NCBI RefSeq assembly: GCF_000422725.1 | Contig: NZ_KE383910.1 | Location: 62,001-126,000, forward strand | Direction: 5' to 3' | Length of the DNA stretch: 64,000 nt | Source of the DNA: Flavobacterium subsaxonicum WB 4.1-42 = DSM 21790 | GTDB taxonomy: Bacteria > Bacteroidota > Bacteroidia > Flavobacteriales > Flavobacteriaceae | In this document: piece after piece, positions 43,611 to 52,072 of the stretch | How the letters are laid out: the number at the start of each line of letters is the position of its first letter | How positions within the stretch are numbered: the stretch's first letter is position 1 | The notes under the pieces: generated by a model | Databases searched by the model: none | What the model was told of the DNA's origin: nothing | Seen by the model: the letters and a program-made list of their open reading frames with translations, nothing else | Program-made: the position numbers and the translations under genes

Positions 43611-44282
43611 ATGAAACACCTTAAGTTTATACTGCTCTTTGGTTTAACCATAGCCCTTTTTTCTTGCGAAGACAATGAAGAACAGCGCATTGCCGAAACC
43701 CAGCGCACCATAAAGCAAAACGACTCGATACTAAAAGTTATAAGCAACAACTGGATTTTTGATGTGCCCCCGCCTACCCTAAAAGTGGCCGAGCGCATTG
43801 GCGTATGGAATGAGTGGCAGCAATTTAACAGCGAGCTTAAACAAAAGCCAACCGGATCTTTAAACGCCTTTAGGCAAAAAACCAAGGCACTGGTTAACAA
43901 AGCCGACCAGCTTAAAAACAACCTGCCCCCATTTTTTGATAAGCCACAGGTGCGCAGCCGTATGGGCGTACTGGTTACCAAAATAAAATCGTTGTACACC
44001 TACATAAGCATAGAGACGATACCTGATAAAAAGGTTATTAGCATTATAGCCGACATTAACCACGAGATAAGGGCACTGCAAAACCAGCTGGACGAGATGA
44101 TTCGCATTAGCGAAATACCTAAAGAACAGGGCGAAGAAGAAATGCTTCGCGCGCTCGATACCGTAAGGATGGCCAATCCGGGCGCAATGCCGCCGTCAAA
44201 CACTGCAATGCCGCAGGCCAGGCAGCTGCCACCTGTAACAAGTCCCGGTAATGGTGCCGGTTACACAAAACCCACAAATTGA
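43611..44282 (+). CDS. Lipoprotein of unknown function, upstream partner of mfd
   Basis: Using ATG at 43611 gives 223 residues, with a lipoprotein signal peptide and lipobox ALFSC. The mature part is helical and charged, with likely coiled coils (about 25-50 and 120-165) and a Pro-rich C-terminal tail. I recognise no family. The TGA stop overlaps the TTG start of mfd, so the two genes are translationally coupled in spite of their unlike cellular locations. Confidence 0.7.
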   Translation: MKHLKFILLFGLTIALFSCEDNEEQRIAETQRTIKQNDSILKVISNNWIFDVPPPTLKVAERIGVWNEWQQFNSELKQKPTGSLNAFRQKTKALVNKADQLKNNLPPFFDKPQVRSRMGVLVTKIKSLYTYISIETIPDKKVISIIADINHEIRALQNQLDEMIRISEIPKEQGEEEMLRALDTVRMANPGAMPPSNTAMPQARQLPPVTSPGNGAGYTKPTN

Positions 44283-47200
44283 AAAACGAAATTTTCCATA
44301 AATACGGGCAACTGCCCAAGGTTAAACAAATAGCCGCCAGCCTGCAGCAGCGCGAAGGTAAAATTCACGTAAAGGGCCTGCTGGGTTCGGCATTGTCTTT
44401 TGTAATCGATCCGCTTTTCCAGGAAAGCGAACTGCCCTTTTTGCTAATTTTTAAAGATAAAGAAGAGGCCGCCTACTATTTAAACGACCTCGAGCAATTG
44501 GTTGGGCAGGAAGATGTGCTGTTTTACCCGGGCTCTTTCCGTCGCCCCTACCAGATAGAGGAGACCGATAACGCCAGTGTGCTGTTGCGTGCCGAAGTGC
44601 TTAACCGCATTAACTCGCGTAAAAAGCCGGCCATAATAGTATCGTACACCGAAGCCCTTTTTGAAAAAGTGGTTACCCGTAAAGAGCTCGACAAGAACAC
44701 CCTTAAGATTGCTATGGGCGACCAGGTGTCTATCGATTTTATTAACGAGGTGTTGTTTGAATACGAATTCAGGCGGGTAGATTTTGTTACCGAGCCGGGC
44801 GAATTCAGCGTGCGCGGAGGTATTGTCGACGTGTTTTCATTCTCTAACGATAACCCTTACCGTATTGAGTTTTTTGGCAACGAGGTAGACAGCATCCGTA
44901 CGTTTGATGTGGCCTCGCAGCTATCGTTAGACAAAAAGAAAAAGATTACGGTTATCCCGAATGTGGAGAACAAATTTTTAAACGAAAAGCGCGAAAGCTT
45001 TTTAGAATACATTAGCGAGCGCACGGTACTTTTTATCCAGAATACCGATGCCCTGCTGGCCCAGCTTGACGTTATGTTTGGCAAAGCCAACGAGGCTTTC
45101 GAAAAACTGTCTAAAGACCTTAAGCATGCCACACCCGATGAGCTTTTTCTTAACCAGAAGACCTTTATAAAAAAAGCACTCGATTTTACAATAGTAGAAC
45201 TCGGCGCCCAGCCCATATTTAAAACGCAAAAGGAGTTTGAGTTTTACATACAGCCGCAGCCATCGTTTAACAAACAGTTCGACCTGCTGCTTAACAACCT
45301 GAGCGACAACCACGCCAACGGTTATAAAAACTACATTTTTTGCGCTAACGAGGCACAGGCCAGCCGCTTTCATGATATTTTCGAGAGCCTGGACGATGCC
45401 GGTAACGAGAACATCCGTAAGCAGTATAAAACCATCGTATTTCCTATTTACGAAGGCTTTATAGACGAAGAGAACCAGCTTGTTTGCTACACCGACCATC
45501 AGATCTTTGAGCGTTACCATAAATTCAGCATTAAAAATGGGTATTCTAAAAAGCAAACCATTACCCTTAAAGAGCTTAACTCGCTATCGGTAGGCGATTA
45601 TGTTACCCACATAGACCACGGTATTGGCAAGTTTGGCGGTCTGCAAAAAATTCAGGTAGAGGGCAAAACGCAGGAGGCTATTAAACTGGTTTATGCCGAT
45701 AATGATATTGTGTATGTTAGTATACACTCACTTCATAAAATATCTAAGTATAACGGTAAAGACGGTGCACCGCCCAAAATTTACAAGTTAGGCAGCGGCG
45801 CCTGGAAAGCCCTTAAAAACAAAACCAAAGCACGGGTTAAGCACATTGCGTTTAACCTTATTCAGCTGTACGCTAAGCGCCGACTGGAGAAGGGCTACAA
45901 GTATGCACCGGACAGTTATTTACAGGCCGAATTGGAGTCGTCTTTTATTTATGAAGATACGCCCGACCAGATTACCGCTACCCGCGATGTGAAGGCCGAC
46001 ATGGAGAGCGAGCGCCCTATGGACCGCCTTGTGTGTGGCGATGTGGGCTTTGGTAAGACCGAGGTGGCTATTCGTGCTGCCTTTAAAGCGGTAGACAACG
46101 GCAAACAGGTGGCCATTTTAGTGCCTACAACCATTTTGGCCTACCAGCATTACCGCACCTTTAGCGAGCGTTTAAAAGATATGCCGGTTACCGTTAGCTA
46201 CCTAAACCGCTTTAGGACAGCCAAGCAAAAAGCCGAGACCCTTAAAGGCCTCACCGAAGGTAAAGTCGATATCCTGATAGGTACCCACCAACTGGTTAAC
46301 AAAAGTGTACAGTTTAAAGATTTAGGCTTACTGATTGTAGATGAGGAGCAAAAGTTTGGTGTTAACGTAAAAGACAAGCTTAAAACCATTGCCCACAATA
46401 TAGATACCCTTACCCTAACGGCAACGCCCATACCAAGAACGCTGCAGTTCTCGCTTATGGCAGCAAGGGACTTATCGGTTATAACCACGCCTCCGCCTAA
46501 CCGTTATCCTATAGAAAGCCAGGTGGTTGGCTTTAACGAAGAGGTTATTCGAGATGCTATTTCGTACGAAATTCAGCGTAACGGGCAGGTGTTCTTTATC
46601 CACAACCGTATTGAGAATATTAAAGAGGTTGCCGGTATGATTCAGCGCCTTGTGCCCAATGCCAAAGTTGGCGTAGGTCATGGCCAGATGGACGGTAAAA
46701 AGCTGGAAGAGCTAATGCTTGCCTTTATGAACGGCGACTTTGATGTACTGGTGGCTACCACTATTATTGAGAGCGGACTGGATGTGCCTAATGCCAATAC
46801 TATTTTCATCAACAATGCCAATAACTTCGGGCTATCCGACCTGCACCAGATGCGTGGCCGCGTGGGCCGAAGCAACAAAAAGGCATTCTGCTACTTTATT
46901 GCCCCGCCGTATAGTGCTATGACCGAGGATGCACGCAAGCGTATCCAGGCTTTGGAGCAGTTTAGCGAACTGGGCAGCGGCTTTAACATTGCCATGAAGG
47001 ATTTAGAAATTCGTGGTGCGGGCGACCTTTTAGGTGGCGAGCAAAGCGGTTTTATTAACGAAATTGGCTTTGACACCTACCAGAAGATTATGAACGAGGC
47101 CATAGACGAGCTTAAAGAAAACGAGTTTAAAGACCTGTACGATGATGTGGAGGGCGATGAGAAGGTAGAGAAAGAATATGTAAAAGATTTACAGATCGAC

Positions 47201-47644
47201 TCTGATTTTGAGCTGTTGTTTCCCGATGAATATGTAAATAACATTACAGAGCGCCTTAACCTGTATAACGAACTGGGCACCATTAAAAACGAAGAAGAGC
47301 TTATAGCGTTCGAAAACAAACTGATAGACCGTTTTGGCCCATTGCCTAAGCCTGCCCTGGCCTTGTTAACCAGCATGCGCATTAAGTGGGTGGCCACCAA
47401 GTTGGGCATCGAAAAACTGGTACTAAAACAAGGCAAAATGGTGGGCTACTTTGTAGGCGATCAGCAAAGCCAGTACTACCAGTCGGCGTCGTTTAGGGGG
47501 GTGCTTAAGTTTGTACAGCAGTACCCTACAGTATCTAAAATGAAAGAAAAGCAAACCAAGAACGGCCTGCGCCTGCTGCTTACTTTCGAGAACGTAAAAA
47601 CGGTTAAGAAAGCACTGGAATTGTTAACTATGGTGCTGGAGTAA
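44279..47644 (+). CDS. mfd: Transcription-repair coupling factor Mfd
   Basis: The protein has 1121 residues, normal for the family. It displaces stalled RNA polymerase and recruits UvrA. In order: UvrB-like N-terminal domains (about 1-400), an RNA polymerase interaction module with VGDYVTHIDHGIGKFGGLQ (about 440-500), a RecG-like helicase with Walker A GDVGFGKTEVA and the DEEQ box (about 560-900), and a C-terminal regulatory domain. The start codon is TTG at 44279-44281, overlapping the stop of the lipoprotein gene; this start lines up with the usual N-terminus. Confidence 0.96.
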   Translation: MKNEIFHKYGQLPKVKQIAASLQQREGKIHVKGLLGSALSFVIDPLFQESELPFLLIFKDKEEAAYYLNDLEQLVGQEDVLFYPGSFRRPYQIEETDNASVLLRAEVLNRINSRKKPAIIVSYTEALFEKVVTRKELDKNTLKIAMGDQVSIDFINEVLFEYEFRRVDFVTEPGEFSVRGGIVDVFSFSNDNPYRIEFFGNEVDSIRTFDVASQLSLDKKKKITVIPNVENKFLNEKRESFLEYISERTVLFIQNTDALLAQLDVMFGKANEAFEKLSKDLKHATPDELFLNQKTFIKKALDFTIVELGAQPIFKTQKEFEFYIQPQPSFNKQFDLLLNNLSDNHANGYKNYIFCANEAQASRFHDIFESLDDAGNENIRKQYKTIVFPIYEGFIDEENQLVCYTDHQIFERYHKFSIKNGYSKKQTITLKELNSLSVGDYVTHIDHGIGKFGGLQKIQVEGKTQEAIKLVYADNDIVYVSIHSLHKISKYNGKDGAPPKIYKLGSGAWKALKNKTKARVKHIAFNLIQLYAKRRLEKGYKYAPDSYLQAELESSFIYEDTPDQITATRDVKADMESERPMDRLVCGDVGFGKTEVAIRAAFKAVDNGKQVAILVPTTILAYQHYRTFSERLKDMPVTVSYLNRFRTAKQKAETLKGLTEGKVDILIGTHQLVNKSVQFKDLGLLIVDEEQKFGVNVKDKLKTIAHNIDTLTLTATPIPRTLQFSLMAARDLSVITTPPPNRYPIESQVVGFNEEVIRDAISYEIQRNGQVFFIHNRIENIKEVAGMIQRLVPNAKVGVGHGQMDGKKLEELMLAFMNGDFDVLVATTIIESGLDVPNANTIFINNANNFGLSDLHQMRGRVGRSNKKAFCYFIAPPYSAMTEDARKRIQALEQFSELGSGFNIAMKDLEIRGAGDLLGGEQSGFINEIGFDTYQKIMNEAIDELKENEFKDLYDDVEGDEKVEKEYVKDLQIDSDFELLFPDEYVNNITERLNLYNELGTIKNEEELIAFENKLIDRFGPLPKPALALLTSMRIKWVATKLGIEKLVLKQGKMVGYFVGDQQSQYYQSASFRGVLKFVQQYPTVSKMKEKQTKNGLRLLLTFENVKTVKKALELLTMVLE

Positions 47645-47688
47645 CTGCAAGTTCGCAGTCTCAGTATTCAGTTTTCAGGAAGGGGTGT

Positions 47689-47773
47689 GTCATTTCGACG
47701 GTAGGAGAAATCTCTTAAAGTAAGAAAGTTTTATTGAGATTCCTCAACTACGCTGCGCTGCGTTCGGAATGAC
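47689..47773. repeat. Dispersed GTCATTTCGACG...GGAATGAC element
   Basis: The element runs from gtcatttcgacg through gagaaatctc and gagattcctcaactacgctgcgctg to cggaatgac. The ends and the inner gagaaatctc/gagattcctc parts are inverted repeats, one of them imperfect. It is the same family as 26484-26549. The rest of the gap 47645-47860 has CAGT-rich runs and no gene. Confidence 0.65.
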
Positions 47774-47860
47774 ATACAACATATTTACAATAGCCGATAA
47801 CAGGCAACTTTCCTGCTTACTGAGACTGTAAACTGACAACTCTAAACCATCAACCATCAA

Positions 47861-48544
47861 CTATTCTTTAACTACAAGCTTAAACCCAATCCTCGGTATG
47901 TTCTCTATACGTATGCTTTCGTCTTCTTTAAATATTTTGCGAAGGCGCGATATAAACACATCCATACTGCGGCCCATAAAATAATCATCGGTACCCCAAA
48001 GGGCGGTAAGTATTTTTTCGCGTTTAAGTATGGTATTCTTATTATCTATAAACAGCTTTAACAACGCCGATTCGCGTTCGGTTAGCTGCGTGGTTTCGCC
48101 ATTTTTGGCAAGGGCGTAGTTATCGGGGTCAAACGTAAACGACCCTATGGTGCAGGTAGTATCTTTAATGGTAGGCTGCTTTTGGCTGCGCTGTAAAAAC
48201 ACCTCAATTTTAAGTATCAGTTCTTCTATACTGTAGGGCTTAACCAGATAATCATCGGCGCCAAGCTTAAGGCCCTTAATACGGTCTTCCTTTAAGGTTT
48301 TAGCCGACAGAAATATAATAGGCACAGCCACATTACGCTCGCGTATGGCGGCAGCCAGCTCAAAACCATCCATTTCGGGCAGCATAACATCCAGTACGCA
48401 AAGGTCAAATTCCTCTGTTTTAAAAGCATCAAAAGCCTCGCGCCCGTTGGTAAAATGCACTACCTCATAGTACTGCTCCAGGTTATCAGCGGTTAAAAAT
48501 GCAAGGGTGTTATCGTCTTCAACGTACAGTAATCGTTTCTTCAT
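47861..48544 (-). CDS. Response regulator, OmpR/PhoB family
   Basis: The protein has 227 residues. The receiver domain (1-118) has the acidic pair ED at 9-10, phospho-acceptor Asp52 in VLDVMLPEMDG and Lys102 in DDYLVKPYS. The winged-helix DNA-binding domain (about 130-225) contains LTERESALLKLFIDNKN and GRSMDVFISRLRKIF. Its ATG overlaps the TGA of the histidine kinase gene by 4 bases, so both are made together. The targets are unknown. Confidence 0.94.
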   Translation of the reverse strand: MKKRLLYVEDDNTLAFLTADNLEQYYEVVHFTNGREAFDAFKTEEFDLCVLDVMLPEMDGFELAAAIRERNVAVPIIFLSAKTLKEDRIKGLKLGADDYLVKPYSIEELILKIEVFLQRSQKQPTIKDTTCTIGSFTFDPDNYALAKNGETTQLTERESALLKLFIDNKNTILKREKILTALWGTDDYFMGRSMDVFISRLRKIFKEDESIRIENIPRIGFKLVVKE

Positions 48545-49824
48545 GCCAGGCTGCTTTTAGGTATAAAAATAGTAATGGTAATACCGGCTAACTCCCCATT
48601 GTTTTTAATGGAGATCTTCCAGCCGTGAAGTTCACAAATCTTTTTTACATAAAAAAGCCCAATGCCAAAACCCTCTACCTCTTTTTTGTTTTCGCGCGGC
48701 ACACGATAAAAACGGTCGAACACAAAATCAAGGTGCTCGCTGGCAATACCGGGGCCGTTATCGGTAAAGGTAAGCTGCAGGCCTTTACCCTCGCGCGCAA
48801 CATTTATGGCTACCTGCGGACTTGCCGGGCCGTATTTAATGGCGTTCTCTACAATATTATAGGTAATGTTATAAAAGTGAAATTCGTCTGCCAATACCTG
48901 GTAGTCAACCTCATCCGCGTTAAGCGATACTTGTGCATTCTCAAATTTAATCGAGGCGTTTTCTTTAACCAGTTGTAGTGTTTCTACCACATTAAAAGCC
49001 TTTTTTTCTAACGATACAATTCCGCTCTCTGTCTTGGCGACAGATAGTATGCGCTCTATATGTTGGTTTAGCTTGTTGCTTTGCTCTATAATAATTTTAA
49101 GGTAGCGGCTAAGTTTGGGGTTGTTTTCTATCTCGTCTTGCTTTACGGCGTAGTTAGAGGCTATAAGTATGGAAGACAGCGGTGTTTTAAACTCGTGCGT
49201 CATGTTATTAATAAAGTCTTTCTGTAATTCGGTATATTTTTTCTGCTTAAGCAGCAAAAAAACCGAGTACACATAAATTACCAGTACCAATAATAACACC
49301 CCGGTATAGATCCAATACTGCTGTAACGATGTTATGTAGCTGTGCCTAAGGTTAGGAAAACGCACCGCAAAGTAATACACCAGCCCCGGGCGCTTAGTAA
49401 AACAGTTAATACATTGCTGTTTTTCGGTAGGGTCAATCTTGCCACCCATGGTTATATATTCGCCATACACCATCTCGTCGCTGCCGCAATCGTAAATGGC
49501 ATACTCGTAATCCATGTCGAGTTTTACCTTCTGGAATTCGTTTTTAAGGTAGTATTCGAGTATGCTCGCCTCAAAAACATCCTGAACATTAACCACATAA
49601 TAGTCTTCGCTAACTTTTTTTATGGGTGTCTCCCCCGGCAGTTCGCTATTATTATCGCGGTAAATTTTGGTTACCACATCCTGCAGGGCAAAGTGAATTT
49701 TTTCTGCAAGTTCCTTTTTTTCAAACATATAGGCTTCGTTAAGCATAACCAGCTGCATGGTTAATACCCCAACTATGGCTACAAGCCCAATAAAAACTAT
49801 TATATTTAATTTGTTGAATTTCAA
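48541..49824 (-). CDS. Membrane sensor histidine kinase
   Basis: The protein has 427 residues. Two membrane helices (about 7-28 and 172-193) bracket a periplasmic sensor of about 140 residues with three cysteines (one in YDCGSDE, two in CINC). The H-box MTHEFKTPLSS places the phospho-His at 210. The N-box (NAIKYG), DNGPGI and GFGIGLFYVKKICELHG motifs form the ATPase domain. It is the partner of the OmpR-type regulator encoded just downstream. The signal is unknown. Confidence 0.93.
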   Translation of the reverse strand: MKFNKLNIIVFIGLVAIVGVLTMQLVMLNEAYMFEKKELAEKIHFALQDVVTKIYRDNNSELPGETPIKKVSEDYYVVNVQDVFEASILEYYLKNEFQKVKLDMDYEYAIYDCGSDEMVYGEYITMGGKIDPTEKQQCINCFTKRPGLVYYFAVRFPNLRHSYITSLQQYWIYTGVLLLVLVIYVYSVFLLLKQKKYTELQKDFINNMTHEFKTPLSSILIASNYAVKQDEIENNPKLSRYLKIIIEQSNKLNQHIERILSVAKTESGIVSLEKKAFNVVETLQLVKENASIKFENAQVSLNADEVDYQVLADEFHFYNITYNIVENAIKYGPASPQVAINVAREGKGLQLTFTDNGPGIASEHLDFVFDRFYRVPRENKKEVEGFGIGLFYVKKICELHGWKISIKNNGELAGITITIFIPKSSLA

Positions 49825-49968
49825 TTTTTGGAATACAATTTGTTATACAGAGCACATTAACGTGCTTAGGCGTACCGATATTACAGCAAAAAATGCTATG
49901 CCACAAGCCATTAACATGTTGTTAACAAGAGTTTGAATCCGGTTAACAAATATGTGGCATTAAGTAAA

Positions 49969-49976
49969 TATATTTG
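49969..49976 (+). promoter_or_regulatory. -7 box for the DUF1573 gene
   Basis: TATATTTG matches TAnnTTTG, 50 bases before the ATG at 50027. Three GTTAAC hexamers lie near it (about 49921, 49942 and 49986). Confidence 0.5.
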
Positions 49977-50026
49977 TGATATTAAAGTTAACAACATTTA
50001 TCAACTAATAGTAAATTAATTATTTT

Positions 50027-50527
50027 ATGAAAACTCTAAAACTTTCTTTATTTGCAGTAGCAGGAGCCCTTTTTCTTTCTTTCTCTGCTAACGCACAACA
50101 GCTTGCCCCTAAAAAAGACATTAAACCATCTGGAACTGCTGTAACTGCTGCTCCAAAAGCAACTACTCCAAACCCTGATGCTAAGCCAACAGGCCTTACT
50201 TTTAAAGAAGACACTTTTAGCTTTGGCGATATAGAAAAAGGTAAACCGGTATCTCATGAGTTTACTTTTAAAAACACATCTAAACAAACTATCTTAATTA
50301 CAAACGTAAAAGCATCTTGCGGCTGTACTGCTACAAACTACACTAAAACCCCTATTAAACCGGGTGAGTCTGGTAATGTAACTGCTACTTACAACGCTGC
50401 TAACCCAGGTTCTTTTAACAAGTCTATTACTGTAACAGCTAACGATACAGAGCTTAACAAAGTACTTACTATTAAAGGTAAAGTAATTGCTCCTGAGACT
50501 GCTCCGGTACCGGCTACTGAAAACTAA
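50027..50527 (+). CDS. Secreted DUF1573 domain protein
   Basis: This 166-residue protein has a signal peptide (ending SANAQ), a Lys/Pro/Thr-rich linker (about 25-60) and one DUF1573 Ig-like domain (about 62-155). The signature KNTSKQTILITNVKASCGCTAT is present. The family is common in Bacteroidota and found in the periplasm or envelope; the function is unknown. Codons end in T or A more often than in neighbouring genes, and a strong promoter and terminator flank it, which would fit high expression. Confidence 0.88.
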   Translation: MKTLKLSLFAVAGALFLSFSANAQQLAPKKDIKPSGTAVTAAPKATTPNPDAKPTGLTFKEDTFSFGDIEKGKPVSHEFTFKNTSKQTILITNVKASCGCTATNYTKTPIKPGESGNVTATYNAANPGSFNKSITVTANDTELNKVLTIKGKVIAPETAPVPATEN

Positions 50528-50547
50528 TTTGTAGTTTACAAAATACT

Positions 50548-50578
50548 AAGCCACCCTAACCGGTGGCTTTTATTTTTT
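50548..50578 (+). terminator. Terminator after the DUF1573 gene
   Basis: AAGCCACC and GGTGGCTT form an 8-bp stem followed by a T-rich tail. Confidence 0.85.
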
Positions 50579-50649
50579 ACATTATGTAAAGTTTGTTTTA
50601 CTTATTGGAAATTTTGTTTTACATTAGCGGCTATTAAAATCATCTAATC

Positions 50650-51144
50650 ATGAAAACAAGTTATTTATTTCCGCACAGGTTTAAGGCCGTTAGTGGCCTT
50701 GTGTTTTTGGTTTCGTTGGTATTGCTTGTGGTATTGTATACCGCAATTGGCGACGCACTTCAAATTAACGCTAAGGTGTTTGCCCTTGTTACCGACATTG
50801 ATGTTGCTACAGATAATTTTATTTTTGGCGACATTAAATATTTTACTTGGGTTACCAACTCAATAACCGATGAGATATGTATGTTGTTTGTATTGGTATC
50901 GGGCATTGTATTTGCCTTTTCTAAAGAAAAGCACGAAGACGAAATGGTGCAGTCCATCCGCCTTAACAGCCTTGCCTGGGCTACTATAGCCAATTACAGC
51001 ATACTGCTGCTATGCTACCTGTTTGTATACGGGTTTCCGTTTACAAACGTACTTATGGCTGCTATGTTCTCTCAGCTTATTATCTTTATACTCCTTTTTA
51101 GATACAAAATGTACCGCTTTTATACCCTGCAAGATGAAGAATAA
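50650..51144 (+). CDS. Four-helix membrane protein of unknown function
   Basis: The protein has 164 residues and hydrophobic helices near 15-34, 75-91, 108-125 and 130-147. A cytoplasmic acidic loop (KEKHEDEMVQSIRLNS) lies after the second helix, and the C-terminus is charged. I recognise the arrangement, but no named family with certainty. The XRE regulator gene begins inside its last codons (11-base overlap), the usual layout of membrane protein-regulator pairs. Confidence 0.72.
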   Translation: MKTSYLFPHRFKAVSGLVFLVSLVLLVVLYTAIGDALQINAKVFALVTDIDVATDNFIFGDIKYFTWVTNSITDEICMLFVLVSGIVFAFSKEKHEDEMVQSIRLNSLAWATIANYSILLLCYLFVYGFPFTNVLMAAMFSQLIIFILLFRYKMYRFYTLQDEE

Positions 51145-51334
51145 CTTAAAGGTGCAGCGCGCCATACACAACCTTACGCAGCAGGACCTGGCCGAACGCA
51201 TTGGCGTAAGCCGGCAGACCATTAACGCCCTTGAAGCCGGTAAATATGTGCCCAGCACCGTATTGGCTCTAAAACTGGCTAAACTGTTTGATAAAACCGT
51301 AAACGAGATATTTGAGCTGGAGCCGGAGGATTAG
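51134..51334 (+). CDS. XRE-family HTH transcriptional regulator
   Basis: Starting at ATG 51134 gives 66 residues, all of one HTH domain: MKNNLKVQRAIHNLTQQDLA, then ERIGVSRQTINALEAGKYVP, ending VNEIFELEPED. This is the typical short YozG-like regulator. A longer open frame (from 51023) only reads through the neighbouring gene and is not used. It overlaps the membrane-protein gene by 11 bases and probably regulates that operon. Confidence 0.9.
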   Translation: MKNNLKVQRAIHNLTQQDLAERIGVSRQTINALEAGKYVPSTVLALKLAKLFDKTVNEIFELEPED

Positions 51335-51450
51335 TCTTTTTATGGAACCTGCCCGTGCCGTTCAGGCAGTGATTTACACAGATTTTATATAGTAACCCTT
51401 TTGACACTTTTTGCTAAAAGGGGTTTTGTTTATTAGATAGTTGCTTTTTG

Positions 51451-51458
51451 TATATTTG
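51451..51458 (+). promoter_or_regulatory. -7 box for ogt
   Basis: TATATTTG matches TAnnTTTG. A TTTTG stretch at 51424-51428, 22 bases upstream, could serve as the -33 box. Confidence 0.5.
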
Positions 51459-51498
51459 TAATCCGCGACTGCGGAGCATCCGTTAAATCTGCTATCTA

Positions 51499-51972
51499 AT
51501 GCAACACGCTTATATTAAAACACCTCTTGGCATAACCGCAATTACCGGCGATGCGCAGGGCGTGGCTAAAATATCGGTGTTGGAAGAGAGTGTTGCACTT
51601 ACTGATACTATTCCCGTTGAATTGCAACAGGCTGTTGCCCAGTTGCAGGAATATTTTGAAGGTAAACGCACTAATTTTGATTTTGTGATGAACCCTGCGG
51701 GGACTGATTTTCAGAAACGGGTTTGGGATGCGCTGCTTAATATTCCTTTTGGTACTACAACATCGTATCACGCGCTGTCGATGCAATTAGGCGATGTAAA
51801 AGCAATACGTGCCGTAGCTGCCGCCAATGGTAAAAATCCTTTATGGATAGTGGTGCCGTGCCACCGCGTTATAGGATCTGACGGCTCCCTGACCGGATAC
51901 GCCGGCGGGCTCTGGCGTAAAAAATGGCTACTGGAGCACGAAACCCCACCCATTCAGCAGAGCTTGTTTTAG
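51499..51972 (+). CDS. ogt: Methylated-DNA-protein-cysteine methyltransferase
   Basis: This 157-residue suicide repair protein takes the methyl group from O6-methylguanine onto Cys121. The active-site motif is PCHRVIG at 120-126. The helix-turn-helix part around GTTTSYHALSMQLGDVKAIRAVAAANGKNP (about 85-114) is the DNA-binding unit with its Arg finger. There is no extra N-terminal Ada domain, so it is the constitutive Ogt type. The gene has its own promoter box. Confidence 0.94.
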   Translation: MQHAYIKTPLGITAITGDAQGVAKISVLEESVALTDTIPVELQQAVAQLQEYFEGKRTNFDFVMNPAGTDFQKRVWDALLNIPFGTTTSYHALSMQLGDVKAIRAVAAANGKNPLWIVVPCHRVIGSDGSLTGYAGGLWRKKWLLEHETPPIQQSLF

Positions 51973-52004
51973 TTATAAATCAAGTACAATTTCAAAGAAT
52001 AAAA

Positions 52005-52056
52005 TAATCTGTGTAAATCCGCGATTGCCCGCATCCGTGTCATCCGTGTTCCATTA
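52005..52056. repeat. Partial copy of the GGAACGCGGATGACAC element
   Basis: Here aatctgtgtaaatccgcg...gcatccgtgtcatccgtgttcc matches the right half of the element at 43424-43536. Another fragment (aatccgcgactgcggagcatccgttaaatctg) is at 51459-51495, just before ogt. Confidence 0.6.
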
Positions 52057-52072
52057 AGCAAGACGTGTTCCT

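Noticed and set aside
51023..51133. N-terminal extension of the XRE regulator
   Set aside because: The extension only reads the membrane-protein gene out of frame; the HTH starts cleanly at 51134.
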